Part shown: positions 36,381 through 47,545 of the stretch, in pieces
Position numbering within the stretch: position 1 is the stretch's first letter
Layout of the letters: every line of letters starts with the position of its first letter
Source: Cryptomeria japonica
Lineage: Eukaryota > Streptophyta > Pinopsida > Cupressales > Cupressaceae
NCBI RefSeq assembly: GCF_030272615.1
Contig: NC_081407.1
Location: 268,554,075-268,618,074 of the forward strand
DNA length: 64,000 bases
Reading direction: 5' to 3'
Notes under the pieces: generated by a model
Told to the model about the DNA's origin: nothing
Databases searched by the model: none
What the model saw: only the letters and a program-made list of their open reading frames with translations
Made by a program: the position numbers and the translations under genes

Positions 36381-36480
36381 AATTGCTTTTTAAAACACTA
36401 AAAAATAAAGAGAATGACATGGTGTACACATGGTGTTGTTTCGTATATTCTAAACATTGTTAGTCTTGTAGGGTTTTCTT
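36381..36480 (+). repeat. 100-bp direct repeat, left copy
   Basis: It begins AATTGCTTTTTAAA(A/G)CACT and ends GTTTTCTT. It differs from the copy at 38,181-38,280 at 4 of 100 positions, with no gaps. Confidence 0.95.
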
Positions 36481-36599
36481 GTTGTGCCATTGGTTGTTTA
36501 ATACCAACTTGGAAGTGATGGGCTCAAAATATTAGTTTTGTGAGAAAGTGGAATTGTAGATCATTTCTTAAAGATCAAAGACTTGTGCACAACTGTATT

Positions 36600-38180
36600 T
36601 TATTGCGCCATTGGTTGAGAGTTTACATATCATGATTGGACATCTTTATTATGAAAATATTCAACATCATCCAACATGGGTTTCTTAGAGATTGGACAAC
36701 TAGCCTTACAATTCCTCTTTCCAAGAGTGGTGATGTTAACAATCTATCCAATTACAAGACCTAAACAAAATTAGCAAATAGAACTAGTAAATGGGAAGAA
36801 GAAAAAAATAAACGTGCAAAAGGGCAAGTTTGTTTTAGTCCTAAACTTTCCACAGTTGATCATAATATTACTTTGAGGCTCATCATTAAAAAGGTTTGGG
36901 AGAAAAAGGAAGAAGCCTTTTGTTGCTTTGTTAATTTCAAAAAGTCTTTTGACACAGTCCTTAGGTATAAGCTTTGGCACACAATTGAAGAACTTGGGAT
37001 TCTTTTGCATCTCAAAGTGGCTGTCTATAGGCTCTTTGAGGAGGTTAGAGTCAAAATCAAAACCTCAATTGACATATCAAAGAGTTTTAGGAGTGATAGG
37101 GATCAAGCAAGGGTGCCCTCTATCCCCCACCCTCTTTCACTTATATATTGACAATTTGGAAGAGTGGTTAAATTTGCAAGATGGTGATAGTATCTGCTTA
37201 GGTCAGTTTGTGATTAGGCTTCTTCTTTATGTAGATGATCACATTCTGATTGCTAAATTGCCTTTTAGTCTACAAGAGCGCTTATATGTCCTTGAGTAAT
37301 TTTGCAAAGTGGTGGGTACACAAGTCAATATTAGAAAGACGAAAGTCATGGTTTTCTCTAATATAAAAAAAACAAAACCAGCATAAGTTTTACTTTGAAG
37401 GTATATCCTTGAAGAAGTTATAGATTACAAATATCTTAGGATTGAGTTGGGAATGTTATAGAAAGAAGAGAACTTGGGGACGTTGGAAAGCATTTTATGC
37501 TCTTCAAAATAGATGTAGAGGGTAGAGTTGTGGGATTGAAAAACTATCCAAACACTTCTTGGGCTTTTAGTGCTTCTAGTTGTACTTTATGGATCCGAAT
37601 TATGGGCCAACCATACTTTAGATTCACAATGGAAGCAAATTGAGAAAATTCAAGAATGTTTGATGATTGATCACAAGCAAGTTTAAAATTAAAAGCACAG
37701 TTCCTTATGATATCACGTTGAGTGAAACTAGGGCTGCTTCTATGGAAGTAATTGCTATGATGCATCTCTTAAGTTATCTGAAAAGAATTGAAGGCAGATG
37801 GCGTACTGTTGTTTTTAGTGACATTGTGCAAAAGAAAGAAGACTTGGATGTGACAAAACAACGTATCGTTGAGTAAATGGAATATATACTTGAATATGTG
37901 CCCCACGACTAGTAAGGAGATAAAGGCACTTGTTATGAATAAGTTCCACAAGCGTATTTGGGGTAAAGGGATAGGGAAAAGAAGAATTATTATATCAATG
38001 AGTTCAATCCCACTTTTGACTATAATCAAAGAACATACATGGGCTAATATTTCATGGAGAGCTAAAATTCTTATTGCTCAATTAAGAACTAACTCTCATC
38101 AACTCCGTTGTGAAATTGGGTATTGGAAAAGGCCTAAAGAAGTTTGGGAAGAAAGAGAGTGTATTTTTTGTAGTTTTGGT
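36600..38180 (+). pseudogene. LINE ORF2 reverse transcriptase relic
   Basis: Plus-strand pieces in several frames follow LINE RT order: AFCCFVNFKKSFDTV (the F-x-DF-KAFD motif with Asp changed to Asn), GIKQGCPLSPTLFHLYIDNL, LLLYVDDHILIA (the catalytic Y-x-DD box), VGTQVNIRKTKVMVF, then LYGSELWANHTL and, near the end, a stretch with CIFC. These are the palm, thumb and C-terminal regions of a plant LINE ORF2. Frameshifts and stops make it inactive. The endonuclease part is absent, so it may be 5'-truncated. It lies between the two 100-bp repeats. Confidence 0.75.
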
Positions 38181-38280
38181 AATTGCTTTTTAAAGCACTA
38201 AAAAATAAAGAGAACGACATGGTGCACACATGGTGTTGTTTCGTATATTCTAAACATTGTTAGTCTTGTACGGTTTTCTT
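38181..38280 (+). repeat. 100-bp direct repeat, right copy
   Basis: 96% identical to 36,381-36,480 and offset by exactly 1,800 bp. It joins directly to the CTTCTTCC tract and the truncated Copia-1 LTR. Confidence 0.95.
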
Positions 38281-38326
38281 CTTCTTCCTCTTCCTCTTGC
38301 TCTTTCTCTTCCTCTTCCTCTTCCTC
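38278..38326. repeat. (CTTCTTCC)-type pyrimidine microsatellite
   Basis: A run of CTT and CCT units sits exactly between the 100-bp repeat and the point where Copia-1 LTR similarity begins. Confidence 0.9.
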
Positions 38327-38513
38327 CACAAGTCATTCCAAGTGCCGGTGAACGATATAATCTGCCGGTGAACCAAATACCGGTGACTGTGCATAAGTCT
38401 CTGACTTGCCGGTGAACATAACCAAAATCTCTGAGTGCTGATAAGTGTTGACAAGAGATGACAGGTGTTGACATCAATGATAAAACCATATCAACATATC
38501 CAAAATACCAACA
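38327..38513 (-). repeat. Truncated left LTR of Copia-1
   Basis: It matches 43,985-44,162 from CAAGTCATTCCAAGTGCCGG to the ATACCAACA end, with a 20-bp insertion carrying one extra TGCCGGTGAA word. The other roughly 850 bp of the LTR are missing. Confidence 0.85.
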
Positions 38514-38760
38514 ATCTCCCCCTTTGGCATTGATGGCAACACAAGATGGAAAACCCATCAAAGTGCCAAAACAGAAATGCCAAAAACCAAAAACCAACAA
38601 TCTCCCAAAGAGATCATTAACCAGAAATGAAAATACAGATACAGAGAGTAATCAGTCTCTCTAACAATCTCTCCCCAAAGTAACAATCTCTCCCCCAAGG
38701 GATAATGTGTTTTTCCATATCAATCTCTCCCCCTTTGACATCAAATGCCAAAGCATTACA
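38514..38760 (-). other. Multiple polypurine tracts of Copia-1
   Basis: On the minus strand several GGGGAGA-type tracts occur: 38,514-38,525 next to the LTR, and others near 38,601, 38,670, 38,690 and 38,727. Repeated purine tracts upstream of the 3' LTR are a trait reported for Sireviruses. Confidence 0.55.
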
Positions 38761-38902
38761 CAAACCAGATTAAATACAAAATACCAACTTATTCAATATA
38801 CCAACTACTTCCCCTGAGAACTAGCTCTCCTCATCAAAGCCAAAATAAAAGATTTCTCTGTTAATACTGTCGGTTGATGACAAACATCAACTGTCTAAGT
38901 CT

Positions 38903-40168
38903 CTACCGGGGTAGGACTCCAAGTTGCTCTCTGAGATATTCAAAAGTCTCCTTAGGCAAAGGCTTTGTAAAAATATCTGCAATCTGCTCTTTAGTATTCA
39001 CATAAACCAATTTCACTTCTTTTGCTTCAACACTCTCCTTTAGAAAATTGAATTTGATAGAAACGTGTAGAAAATTGAATTTGATAGAAACGTGTTTAGT
39101 TTTAGAGTGAAATACCAGGTTCTTTGATATACCAATTGTTGCCATATTATCACAGTAAATAGTTATAGGTTCCTTGCATTTTACCTTTATGTCCTTCAAC
39201 ATTTGTTTGATCCATAATACCTGTGTACAATTAGTTGCTGCTGCAACATATTCTGATTCTGCTGTTGATAGACTTGTACAACTCTGTTTTTTGCTCAACC
39301 ATGAAATTAGTCTGCTACCAAGAAAAAATGCTCCGTCAGTGGTTCTTTTTCTGTCATCCACATCTCCTACCCAATTAGCATCTATGTATGCACATAAGTC
39401 AAAATTTTCATCTCTAGGATACCATAAACCAAGATTTGTAGTGCTTTGTAGGTGCTGGAAAATCCTTTTCACCGTTGATTCATGATTTTCTTTAGGATTA
39501 CTCTGAAATCTTGAAACAATACATACTGCATTCATAATATCAGGTCTTGTTTGTGTCAAATACAGTAAACCTCCTATCATAGACTTGTATCTAGTTGGAT
39601 TAACAGATGTTGATTCATCCTTCAAATATAATTTATCAGTTGTAGTCATAGGTGTGCTTACCGGTTTACAGTTTTCCATGCCAAATTTATTTAGTAATTC
39701 CTTCAAGTACTTAGATTGACATAGGAATATACCTTTATCAATTTGTGAAATATGCAATCCTAAAAAGAATTTTATCTCTCCAATCATAGACATTTCAAAC
39801 TCTTGTTGCATTTTGTTAGAAAAGTCTTTACACAAACCATCTTCTTCTCCAAAGATTATATCATCAACAAAAACTTCAATAACCAAGATGTCATCATTAG
39901 TCACTTTGTAGTATAGATTGCTGTCAGCATTACCTTTAGTGTATCCAAGCTTCAAAAGATATTTGTCCAATCTAGCATACCAAGCTCTAGGAGCTTGTTT
40001 CAATCCATATAAAACTTTCCTTAACCTGCAGACCATGTCTTTGTTATCTGTCAAAGAAAATCCATCAGGTTTTTCAATATAAACTTCTTCTTCAAGATCT
40101 CCGTTCAGAAATGCACATTTAACATCCATTTGATATACTTTGTAGTTCTTGTGTGTTGCAAAAGCCAA
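38903..40168 (-). pseudogene. Copia-1 reverse transcriptase and RNase H
   Basis: A 421-codon frame covers the copia RT from YKVYQMDVKCAFLNG through VLYGLKQAPRAWYARL and the catalytic VFVDDII, then RNase H with YIDANWVGD, STAESEYVAA and CDN. It ends in EQIADIFTKPLP. Near the end, HVSIKFNFL is repeated twice in tandem because of a 27-bp duplication at about 39,045-39,100. The frame is open but is out of frame with the integrase piece upstream, so the polyprotein is broken. Confidence 0.88.
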
Positions 40169-40344
40169 TAAAAGTCTTACTGTCTCAATTCTAGTTACCG
40201 GTGCAAAGGTTTCATTGTAATCAATTCCTTCTTTCTGTGAATATCCTTACACACTAATCTTGCTTTGTTTCTGATTACCTTACCATCTTCATTAAGTTTA
40301 TTTATGAAAACCCATTTAGTTCCAATTACATTTTTGTCTTTAGG

Positions 40345-41601
40345 TCAGAGAACTAATGACCAAGTGTTATTTCTTTCAATTTGTTCCAATTCATCTTCCA
40401 TAGCTTTAATCCAATATTTATCTTCACATGCCTCATTAATTGATGTAGGTTCAATTTGAGAAATAAGACACCTCTTCATTTGAAATTTATTTCCAATTAT
40501 CTGATCTTCAGAATGATTCAGTCTTACATACCGAGGTGTTTTTGCTTGCTGTTGTTCTTCAGTGACTGTTGAATCTCCAGATGATGTCGGTGTAACTGGA
40601 TCACCATTCTGTACTGGTGTATTCACAGTAGGTTCATTTGTGATTATCTCTATTGCCGGTTCAGAGTCTGTGTACCTTGAATTTCCTCTAAACTGTTCAT
40701 CAATCTTCACATTTGCACTCTCAACAATTTTCTGCAATTTCTTGTTAAAACATCTATATGCTTTGCTCTTAGATGAATAACCAAGAAATATTCCTTCATC
40801 ACTTCTAGGATCAAATTTGCCAATATACTCATCTCTTCTAATATAACATTTACTTCCAAATATTCTGAAATATTTAAGAGTAGGATTATTACCAAACCAT
40901 AGTTCATGTGGGGTCTTACCGGTTTCACCTCTGATGTGAACTCTGTTGAATGTATAAACAGCTGTATTGACCGCTTCTCTCCAGTATATATGAGGTAGAT
41001 TTTCTTCTGATATCATACTTCTGGCTGCATCCAAGATAGTTCTATTTTTCCTTTCCACAACTCCATTCTGCTGGGGTGTCCGGAGTGCTGATAATTGTCT
41101 TTTGATCCCATTCACTTCACAAAATGTATTAAATTCCTTAGATGTGAATTCACCTCTTTGATCTGATCTCAAACATTTGATTTTCTTGCCGGTTTCATTT
41201 TCTACCATCACCTTGACTAGTTTGAATTTTCCAAATGCTTCAAATTTCTCCTTGAGAAAAGTAACCCAACACATACTAGAATAGTCATCAATGATTAGCA
41301 TAAAATACCTATCTCCTTGTATACTTCTAGTTCTTGTTGGACCACATAAATCAGTATGAATTAAATCAAGAACATTGTTAGACTTTTCTGGAATACTCTT
41401 AAAAGTTGCTCTAACTTGCTTTCCAAATTGACATTCCTTACATACCGGATTGTGAGGTTTAACAATCTTAGGTAAACCTCTTACCGCCTTAGTAGTACTG
41501 ATTTTCACAATGCAATCAAAATTTACATGACAAAGTCTCTTATGCCATAACCAACTTTCATCAATATGTACAATCAAACATGCTTTCTCATTGTTGTTCA
41601 A
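40345..41601 (-). pseudogene. Copia-1 integrase
   Basis: A 418-codon frame begins in the GAG-pre-integrase region (WLWHKRLCHVNFD) and includes the zinc-binding CKECQFG. The catalytic core has DLIHTDLCGP, LRSDQRGEF and QQNGVVERKNRT, so the D, D and E are present, although the usual Gly after DQ is Arg. The C-terminal linker runs into RT and stops at SLVL. At least one in-frame stop separates it from the protease piece. Confidence 0.85.
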
Positions 41602-41691
41602 ATGAAAGATATTACCTCTAGTCTAATTACCGGTTGCAATTTCCAAACCAGTTCTGTTTAAGATTTTGCATTTACCATTCTTGAATTGTAA

Positions 41692-42018
41692 CTAAAATAT
41701 TTTCTCAACTAATTGACCAACACTCAAAAGATTATGCTTCAAACCTTCAACATAGTAAACATTATCAGTATTGTACTTACCATCAAAAGGTATAGTGCCT
41801 TTTCCTTTGATCAAACAAGCTTTATCATCTCCAAATCTTACTAGACCTCCATTGTATTCTTGAAAGGTTAAGAATTTACTCTTATCACCAGTCATGTGAT
41901 GTGAACATCTTGAATCAATAATCCATTCATCCTTATCTTCAACTTTAGCTGCCAGGGCATGCTCTACCGGTTGAACAATAGGTGTGTTTGATCTTCTGTT
42001 ATAGCAACAAAAGCCCAT
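41692..42018 (-). pseudogene. Copia-1 protease
   Basis: It encodes EWIIDSRCSHHMTGDKSKF and GLKHNLLSVGQL. The active-site D-S-G has become D-S-R, which should inactivate the protease. It is frameshifted relative to gag, and a TAG at 41,692-41,694 ends it. Confidence 0.8.
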
Positions 42019-43064
42019 CCATTGTCTTCCGGATCTTCATCAGAATCATCAGTAACTCCTTCATCAGAATCATCAGTAACTCCTTCATCAACATAATAAC
42101 AAGATTTGTCTCTATTCTTCTTAAACTTGTATTTCTGATAGTCAGGGTTAGGCTTATATGTTCTTTTAGCTTCTTCTCTTAATCTTGCATGTCTATCAGG
42201 ACACCTAGAAGCCATATGACCAATCTTATTACAGTTAAAATATTTAAAGGGTGCTTTACCTTCATACTTACTTCCAATTGGACCTTTAGACATTTTCCTT
42301 GCAAATAGTGCTTCGAGTTCTTCATTTTCTCTCCTACTTTCTTCAAGTTCTCTTGCATAGAAGACTTTCCAATCAGATTTATCAGATGATAATGATGATG
42401 TTGCAGTTGATGATGATGCCTTGAAAGCTAGATTTGTCTTCATATTAGTAACAAAACCAAATTCTTCAAGCTCAAAAGCTAAAAGTTTTCCAACCAAAGT
42501 GTCTCTAGATACTGATGCATTAGGCATTGTTCTCAATTCATTTATAGCAGTAACTTTCATTTTATATGCCGGTGGCAAAGCTCATAAAACTTTAGAAACA
42601 ATCTCATTTTCACTTAAGGTTCCTCCACAACATTGTATACCCAAAACAATTTCATTTACTCTTTCCATAAAAGCATAAATTCTTTCTTCTTCTTCCATTT
42701 TCAGACTTTCATACCTGACCCAGAAGCATTCAAGTTTTGCAATTTTGACTGTGGAATCTACTTCATTCAATGTTTCTAGTTTGTCCCAAATAGCTTTAGC
42801 AGTAGATCTGTCTGACAATCCCATGACTTGTTGATCTGATAATGCGCTCAAAAGTGCTTCTCTTGCTTTGCAATCATTTTCCTCATCTTTAGCCAAGTTA
42901 GGTGGATTAGGTTGACCTTGAGTAGGAGCAGTATAGCCATTCTTTGTAACATCCCATATGTCCTTTTCAATGCAATTCAAATGTGTCTCCATCTTGATCT
43001 TCCATATGCCATAGTTAGTTCCATTAAGTTTCGGATTGTCCTTCCTGAAATAGTTAGAAGACAT
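41964..43064 (-). pseudogene. Copia-1 gag
   Basis: The frame starts at ATG 43,064 and encodes GTNYGIWKIKMETHL, the usual copia gag start. A single in-frame TGA (42,584-42,582) interrupts it, after which the same frame continues through a zinc knuckle reading Y-F-N-C-N-K-I-G-H-M-A-S-R-C. The first Cys of the CX2CX4HX4C motif is replaced by Tyr. An acidic repeat (DDSDEGVTDDSDE) follows, and the frame shifts at about 42,000. Confidence 0.85.
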
Positions 43065-43120
43065 TGGATCTCCTCAAGCTATTAAACTTCTGCAAAAAGA
43101 GGACTTGCTTTGATACCAAT

Positions 43121-44162
43121 TGTTAGGTCTCGGAGACAACTAAGAGGGGGGGAGGGGGGATGAATCAGTTGTCTAATAAACTCAATTAAAATTAACTTAA
43201 CCAAAACTTAATGCTTAAGACCGGTAAACCAAACTTTCTGTCGGGAGACAATTTTATCAGTTAATTGCAGTATCGGTAAAGATTAATGCATGAAACAAAA
43301 AGACAACAACATCCATAACACATAACACAAATATTTGTACGTGGAAACCCTGTAAGGGGAAAAACCACGGTGGGAAGCCTCACCCACAAAAAATTACTAC
43401 TGTAGATAGTATGTGTGTACACTATGGATTCTGCACATGCAAAAAGGCCAATTGCCTAGAGCTCACTTCTCAATTACAAAATGAGAGTCACACTGACTAC
43501 AATTGGATGGTTAAATTCAATGATAATGTATTGCATAAAATAGCATCTTCATATGTTGGATTCAGTACCAGTTTAGTTCTGATTGCCTTCACAAAAACCT
43601 TCTTTCAACCTTCAAATGATGTCTACGTGTATAGCTCTGCTTATTTTTGCATATACCTTATTACAATTCCTTTTCTCAATCGCATATCAATCTCACAAAT
43701 GGGATCTTACATTTATACCATAAGACCAATTGAATAGGTCGACTCACTAAAAGATATTACAATAAAATAAATTACAAATAAATCAATATCCGATACATGA
43801 TGTCGGCTCAAATGCATTTACAATAGTAATAAATCATCTCCATAACATGCAGTGCTGATTTGGAAAAGATATGCCTGCCGGTGCATATCCTGAACCTATT
43901 TGTCGGTAACAACAAATATGCAAACCTGAATAAACAATTAACCAAATCGCCAAAACCAAGTGATCGAATAATGTCTTTGACATAACCAAGTAGTCTCCAA
44001 GTCATTCCAAGTGCCGGTGAACCAAATACCAGTGACTGTGCATAAGTCTCTGACTTGCCGGTGAACATAACCAAAATCTCCAAGCGCTGATAAGTGTTGA
44101 CAAGTGATGACATGTGTTGACATCAATGACAAAACCATATCAATATATCCAAAATACCAACA
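43121..44162 (-). repeat. Right LTR (5' LTR) of Copia-1
   Basis: It is 1,042 bp long, starts TGTTAGGTCTCGG on the plus strand and ends in ATACCAACA. On the minus strand it carries a C-rich stretch close to its 3' end and the CCACCGTGGTTTTTCCCC word (near 43,358-43,375). Both are shared with the other copia LTRs here. Confidence 0.85.
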
Positions 44163-45750
44163 ATGAGAACCTCCCAATACAAGATATTGGAGATCCTAAT
44201 CTACAAGTTGAAAGACTAAAGTCCTAGGGGTATGTTCCAAAGCCCCAAATAGTTGGGCCACATAATGTGGTTGAGCTATTGGAGAAACCATCAATCAATA
44301 TCTCATTTTGGGATGTATTATCCAAATCCCCAAATAGTTGGGATGCTCAATGTGGTGGAACAACTAAAGAAAACACTAGCCAATACCTCATTCTAAGATG
44401 TGTTTCCTAACTTTGAGTAGAAGCCTTTACTCTAGGAAGCTTTGAAAAAGAGAAAATCCAATCCTAATTGTTCAAACCTATACTAAAACTAGAGGAAATG
44501 CAATGGAATTTCAAAAGTAAGCATATACTCAACATTCTATTGCTCTCCTCAATGATGGCATATAGGTAAGTAAGAACAAGATAATGTCATTTTACTTAAC
44601 AATACTAATTGGTAAAAAATGTTGCACAATTTCATAATTGACTCTAGTGCAAGCACCATCTTTATGTCTAAGAAAATAGTGGATTCCTTAGACATGAAAT
44701 ATATGAACCCATGGAAAAAGTGTTACATTTTGCAAGAAGTAAGAATCGAGTTAGGATCTGATGTCAATTGTAGATCAAACAATAAGGATCAAGCCAGGAT
44801 TTGATGTCAATCATAGATCACACAATTCCAACCAACAGATGATCAAAGATCAAAATAATAAAATGGAGAGAAATTTTGAAATAGAGAAAATAAAGACAAT
44901 GCAAGAGGATTTTGAGATTACTATTGTTACTCTCATTGAATGAGCTATCGAACTAGTGAAGGTGAGAGGAGAGTGCTACATATATAACAAAATATGGGCA
45001 TATACATCCAAGAGATGCATTAACTCCAACAACCCATAAAAGATGGGAGGTTTTTTACCTATTTGGTGAATACTAGACCATGTTGCATAACTTCCTCAAG
45101 TGAAGATATAGTAGTTGTTATGAGAGGTGGCACAAAAAGCCAAAAGAGGGTGTGTAACTCAACTACCCATGTAACTTGGGAGAGAGTGACACATGTAGTT
45201 GATGTATTCCATCACATGTCCTTATATTGATCATGCTTACCAGAACCCATGCAAGCTTAAATAATAAATTAAATAACCTACTCTAACAAAAGGGAGTCAT
45301 GCAATTGGAAATGAAAATGGTTCAAATAATGGGATTTGTTAAAGAGCTTCGTATTACTTTGTATGCATTTCAAATATCACAATACCTCAAGAAGTGGTAA
45401 TAATTGATATTCCCACCAATCTTCAAGTTATGTATATTTAAAGATTTTACTGCCAAAATTAGTGGATATCTCTCCCTTGATTGGTCCCATCTTATCCTTA
45501 GAACCAAGTATGGCTCAAAGATGATGACCTCGTTAGAATCACTTCAAAAATAACATATTATTCATGAGATAATGACGACTTTTGAGTTAGCCCATATCAT
45601 GATCACAACATATGACATATATTATAAAGAGATAATTGATCATGAATCTATGCTAACCCGATTGACAAAGAAGAGACATTTCTTTGAGAAATAATGCAGT
45701 CAAACCCTTATGTGAATTTTGGTTCTATTAATCTAGGCACGCATGGAACG
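44163..45750 (+). pseudogene. Eroded gypsy pol: pre-protease and protease part
   Basis: 44,270-44,400 reads VVELLEKPSINISFWDVLS, which aligns with the 'YNLVEQLDKTPALISILELL' stretch that precedes the protease in the intact gypsy element. 44,619-44,740 encodes FIIDSSASTIFMSKKIVDSL (aspartic protease with D-S-S). Near 45,440-45,520, ISGYLSLDWSHLILRTKYGS fits the end of a gypsy protease region. Many stops and frameshifts are present. Confidence 0.6.
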
Positions 45751-45839
45751 GATTTATAATAACAAGAAAGTTATTTATTCAACTTAAACATTTTATTTAT
45801 GAAGGCAAGTGAAACTATTGCCCATACTTAACAGTTGTG

Positions 45840-47096
45840 AAAGTTGTACTTTGATGGTGCAAAGTCTACAAATAGCTCAGGAGTAGACAAATGTCTTGTT
45901 TCAACAAAATGGAAGAGTTTTAAAAACATATTGTTGTCAATTTAGGTACCAATGGTGAAGCAAACTACGAATCTCTAGTGCATGCGATTCTTTTGATGGA
46001 GAAGCTTAAAGTGAAACAATTATAGATATTTAGAGATTCAAAACTGGTAATCAGGTTAAGAAAATGGTTGTTGCCAAAAATAAAAATGAGGTTATACTAT
46101 CATCGAGTATGGGACTTATTGGAGGGGATTAAAGCCCTTAATAGTTTAGTGATCCCAAGACTTTAAAATATAAAATTAGATAAAATGGATCAACTTGGAT
46201 CACAATTTGATCTCATAAGTGATCTTTTAAATAGATATGAAGTTAAATTGATCATAAGACATACAATTCTTGAAAACTGATTTTTTTTTTTTTTTTTTAA
46301 ATTTTTTTTTATATCTTGATGATGCAAAGACAAATAAATTGAAAATTTTAACAACACTTTCTTCATAATTTTAGTGTAGGAAGTGTTTCCATGTACCTTG
46401 TTTCTTTTCATTTGGTATTAGAGATTGATCGTCTTAGATTTTGTCTTGGGTAGAGGGGTTGTTTCAAAGAAGTGTGAAAAATGGAGAGTTTGTGTTGATT
46501 ATAGACAACTTATTATAGCAACTTATATGGATCATTTTCCCTTACTATTTATCAACCAATGTCTTTATAATTTAGATGAAAAAACTTCACTTTAATGGAT
46601 TCAATAGTTACACCCAAATGCAAGTAGTTCTAAATGATCAATATAAAAATATGTTTACGTACTCATGGGAAACCTTTTCTTATAGAGTTATTCCCCTTAG
46701 GCTATACAACATTCCAACTACATTCCAATGAGTTATCCCCACTATCTTTGTGAAGTTGGGGAATGATTACATGAAAGTGTACATGGATGAATATACCTTC
46801 TATTGTAGCACTTTCAATGAAGACTTCCAAAACTTGGATAAAGTTGTAAAATGATGTGAATAATAATAGCTCTTTGAGCCATGAAAAATGTCCTATTATA
46901 GTTAATCGAGAAAATGTTTTAGGCCATTATCTTTCAATTGAAGGTGGATCTTGAAAATATATGGATCATTAATCAATAGAAGCCTCCAAAAAGTCAATTT
47001 GATGTAAGGAAATTTTTGGGGCATGTTGGGCACTTAGAATATTCATATATATCTTTATCAAAATAATAGCCTCAATGTTTTCCCTCATTTTAAAAG
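45840..47096 (+). pseudogene. Eroded gypsy pol: RNase H followed by reverse transcriptase
   Basis: 45,848-46,080 reads LYFDGAKSTNSSGV, then in shifted frame GEANYESLVHAILLMEKL and FRDSKLVIR, an RNase H with D, E and D positions. 46,440-47,090 reads KWRVCVDYRQLI, DHFPLLFI, VYMDEYTFYC (degenerate Y-x-DD), LSHEKCPIIVN and KFLGHVGHLEY, a gypsy RT. The RNase H lies upstream of RT, unlike the intact element, where it follows. Everything is broken by stops. Confidence 0.6.
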
Positions 47097-47545
47097 ATGT
47101 CAAATTCCCTTAGACTAGCCAAGAAACTATGGTCTCGGAGGGGGTTTAATTGTTGTAACTGGCATGGAGTTCAAGGAAGTCAATACTCTTCCCATGTGAT
47201 CCTATTGCGCTTCTCCAATAAGTATTTTTATCCCTTCAAACCTCTTTATCCAAATTTGTTCCAATTAAAGTATTTGAGGCATTTGGACCTAAGCTGGATT
47301 TATTTCATTGCATTCTATCAATAGGACTTTTTGGTCTCCAAAAGCTAAGGTAATTGGATCTCAATCAAAATAGATTTGAAAGAGAAATTCCTATGAAAGT
47401 TGGTTCTTGTAATCCATTTTTAAAAATTGTATGTAGAAAATACACAACATTTGGTTATGTCTTTGGAGAAATTTCTAGTTCCATTTGTGAGCTTGAAGCA
47501 GTGCTTGAAGGGAAGAAACCTATTGATGATGAATGCTTCTAAGAT
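47097..47545 (+). pseudogene. Leucine-rich-repeat receptor-like protein fragment
   Basis: The plus strand reads RGFNCCNWHGVQG (the LRR N-terminal cap, usually W..CC.W.GV), LFQLKYLRHLDLSWIYF, then after a frameshift LDLNQNRFEREIPMKVGSC and FGEISSSICELEAVLEG. These are LRR repeats of the plant receptor-like protein/kinase family, which sit in the plasma membrane and sense peptides or pathogens. Only the cap and a few repeats remain, with no signal peptide, membrane segment or kinase. It directly follows the eroded gypsy RT, so it may be a captured fragment or chance juxtaposition. Confidence 0.6.

Larger units (their letters stand above)
38327..44162 (-). mobile_element. Copia-1: decayed Ty1/copia element, Sirevirus-like, minus strand
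   Basis: The right LTR (5' LTR) spans 43,121-44,162. The left LTR is only the last 187 bp (38,327-38,513). A primer-binding site complement (GCTTTGATACCA, ending 43,118) adjoins the right LTR, and a minus-strand AAAGGGGGAGAT purine tract (38,514-38,525) adjoins the left one. Pol pieces between them run gag, protease, integrase, RT, RNase H in the minus direction. Because one end is missing, no target duplication can be found. Confidence 0.88.
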
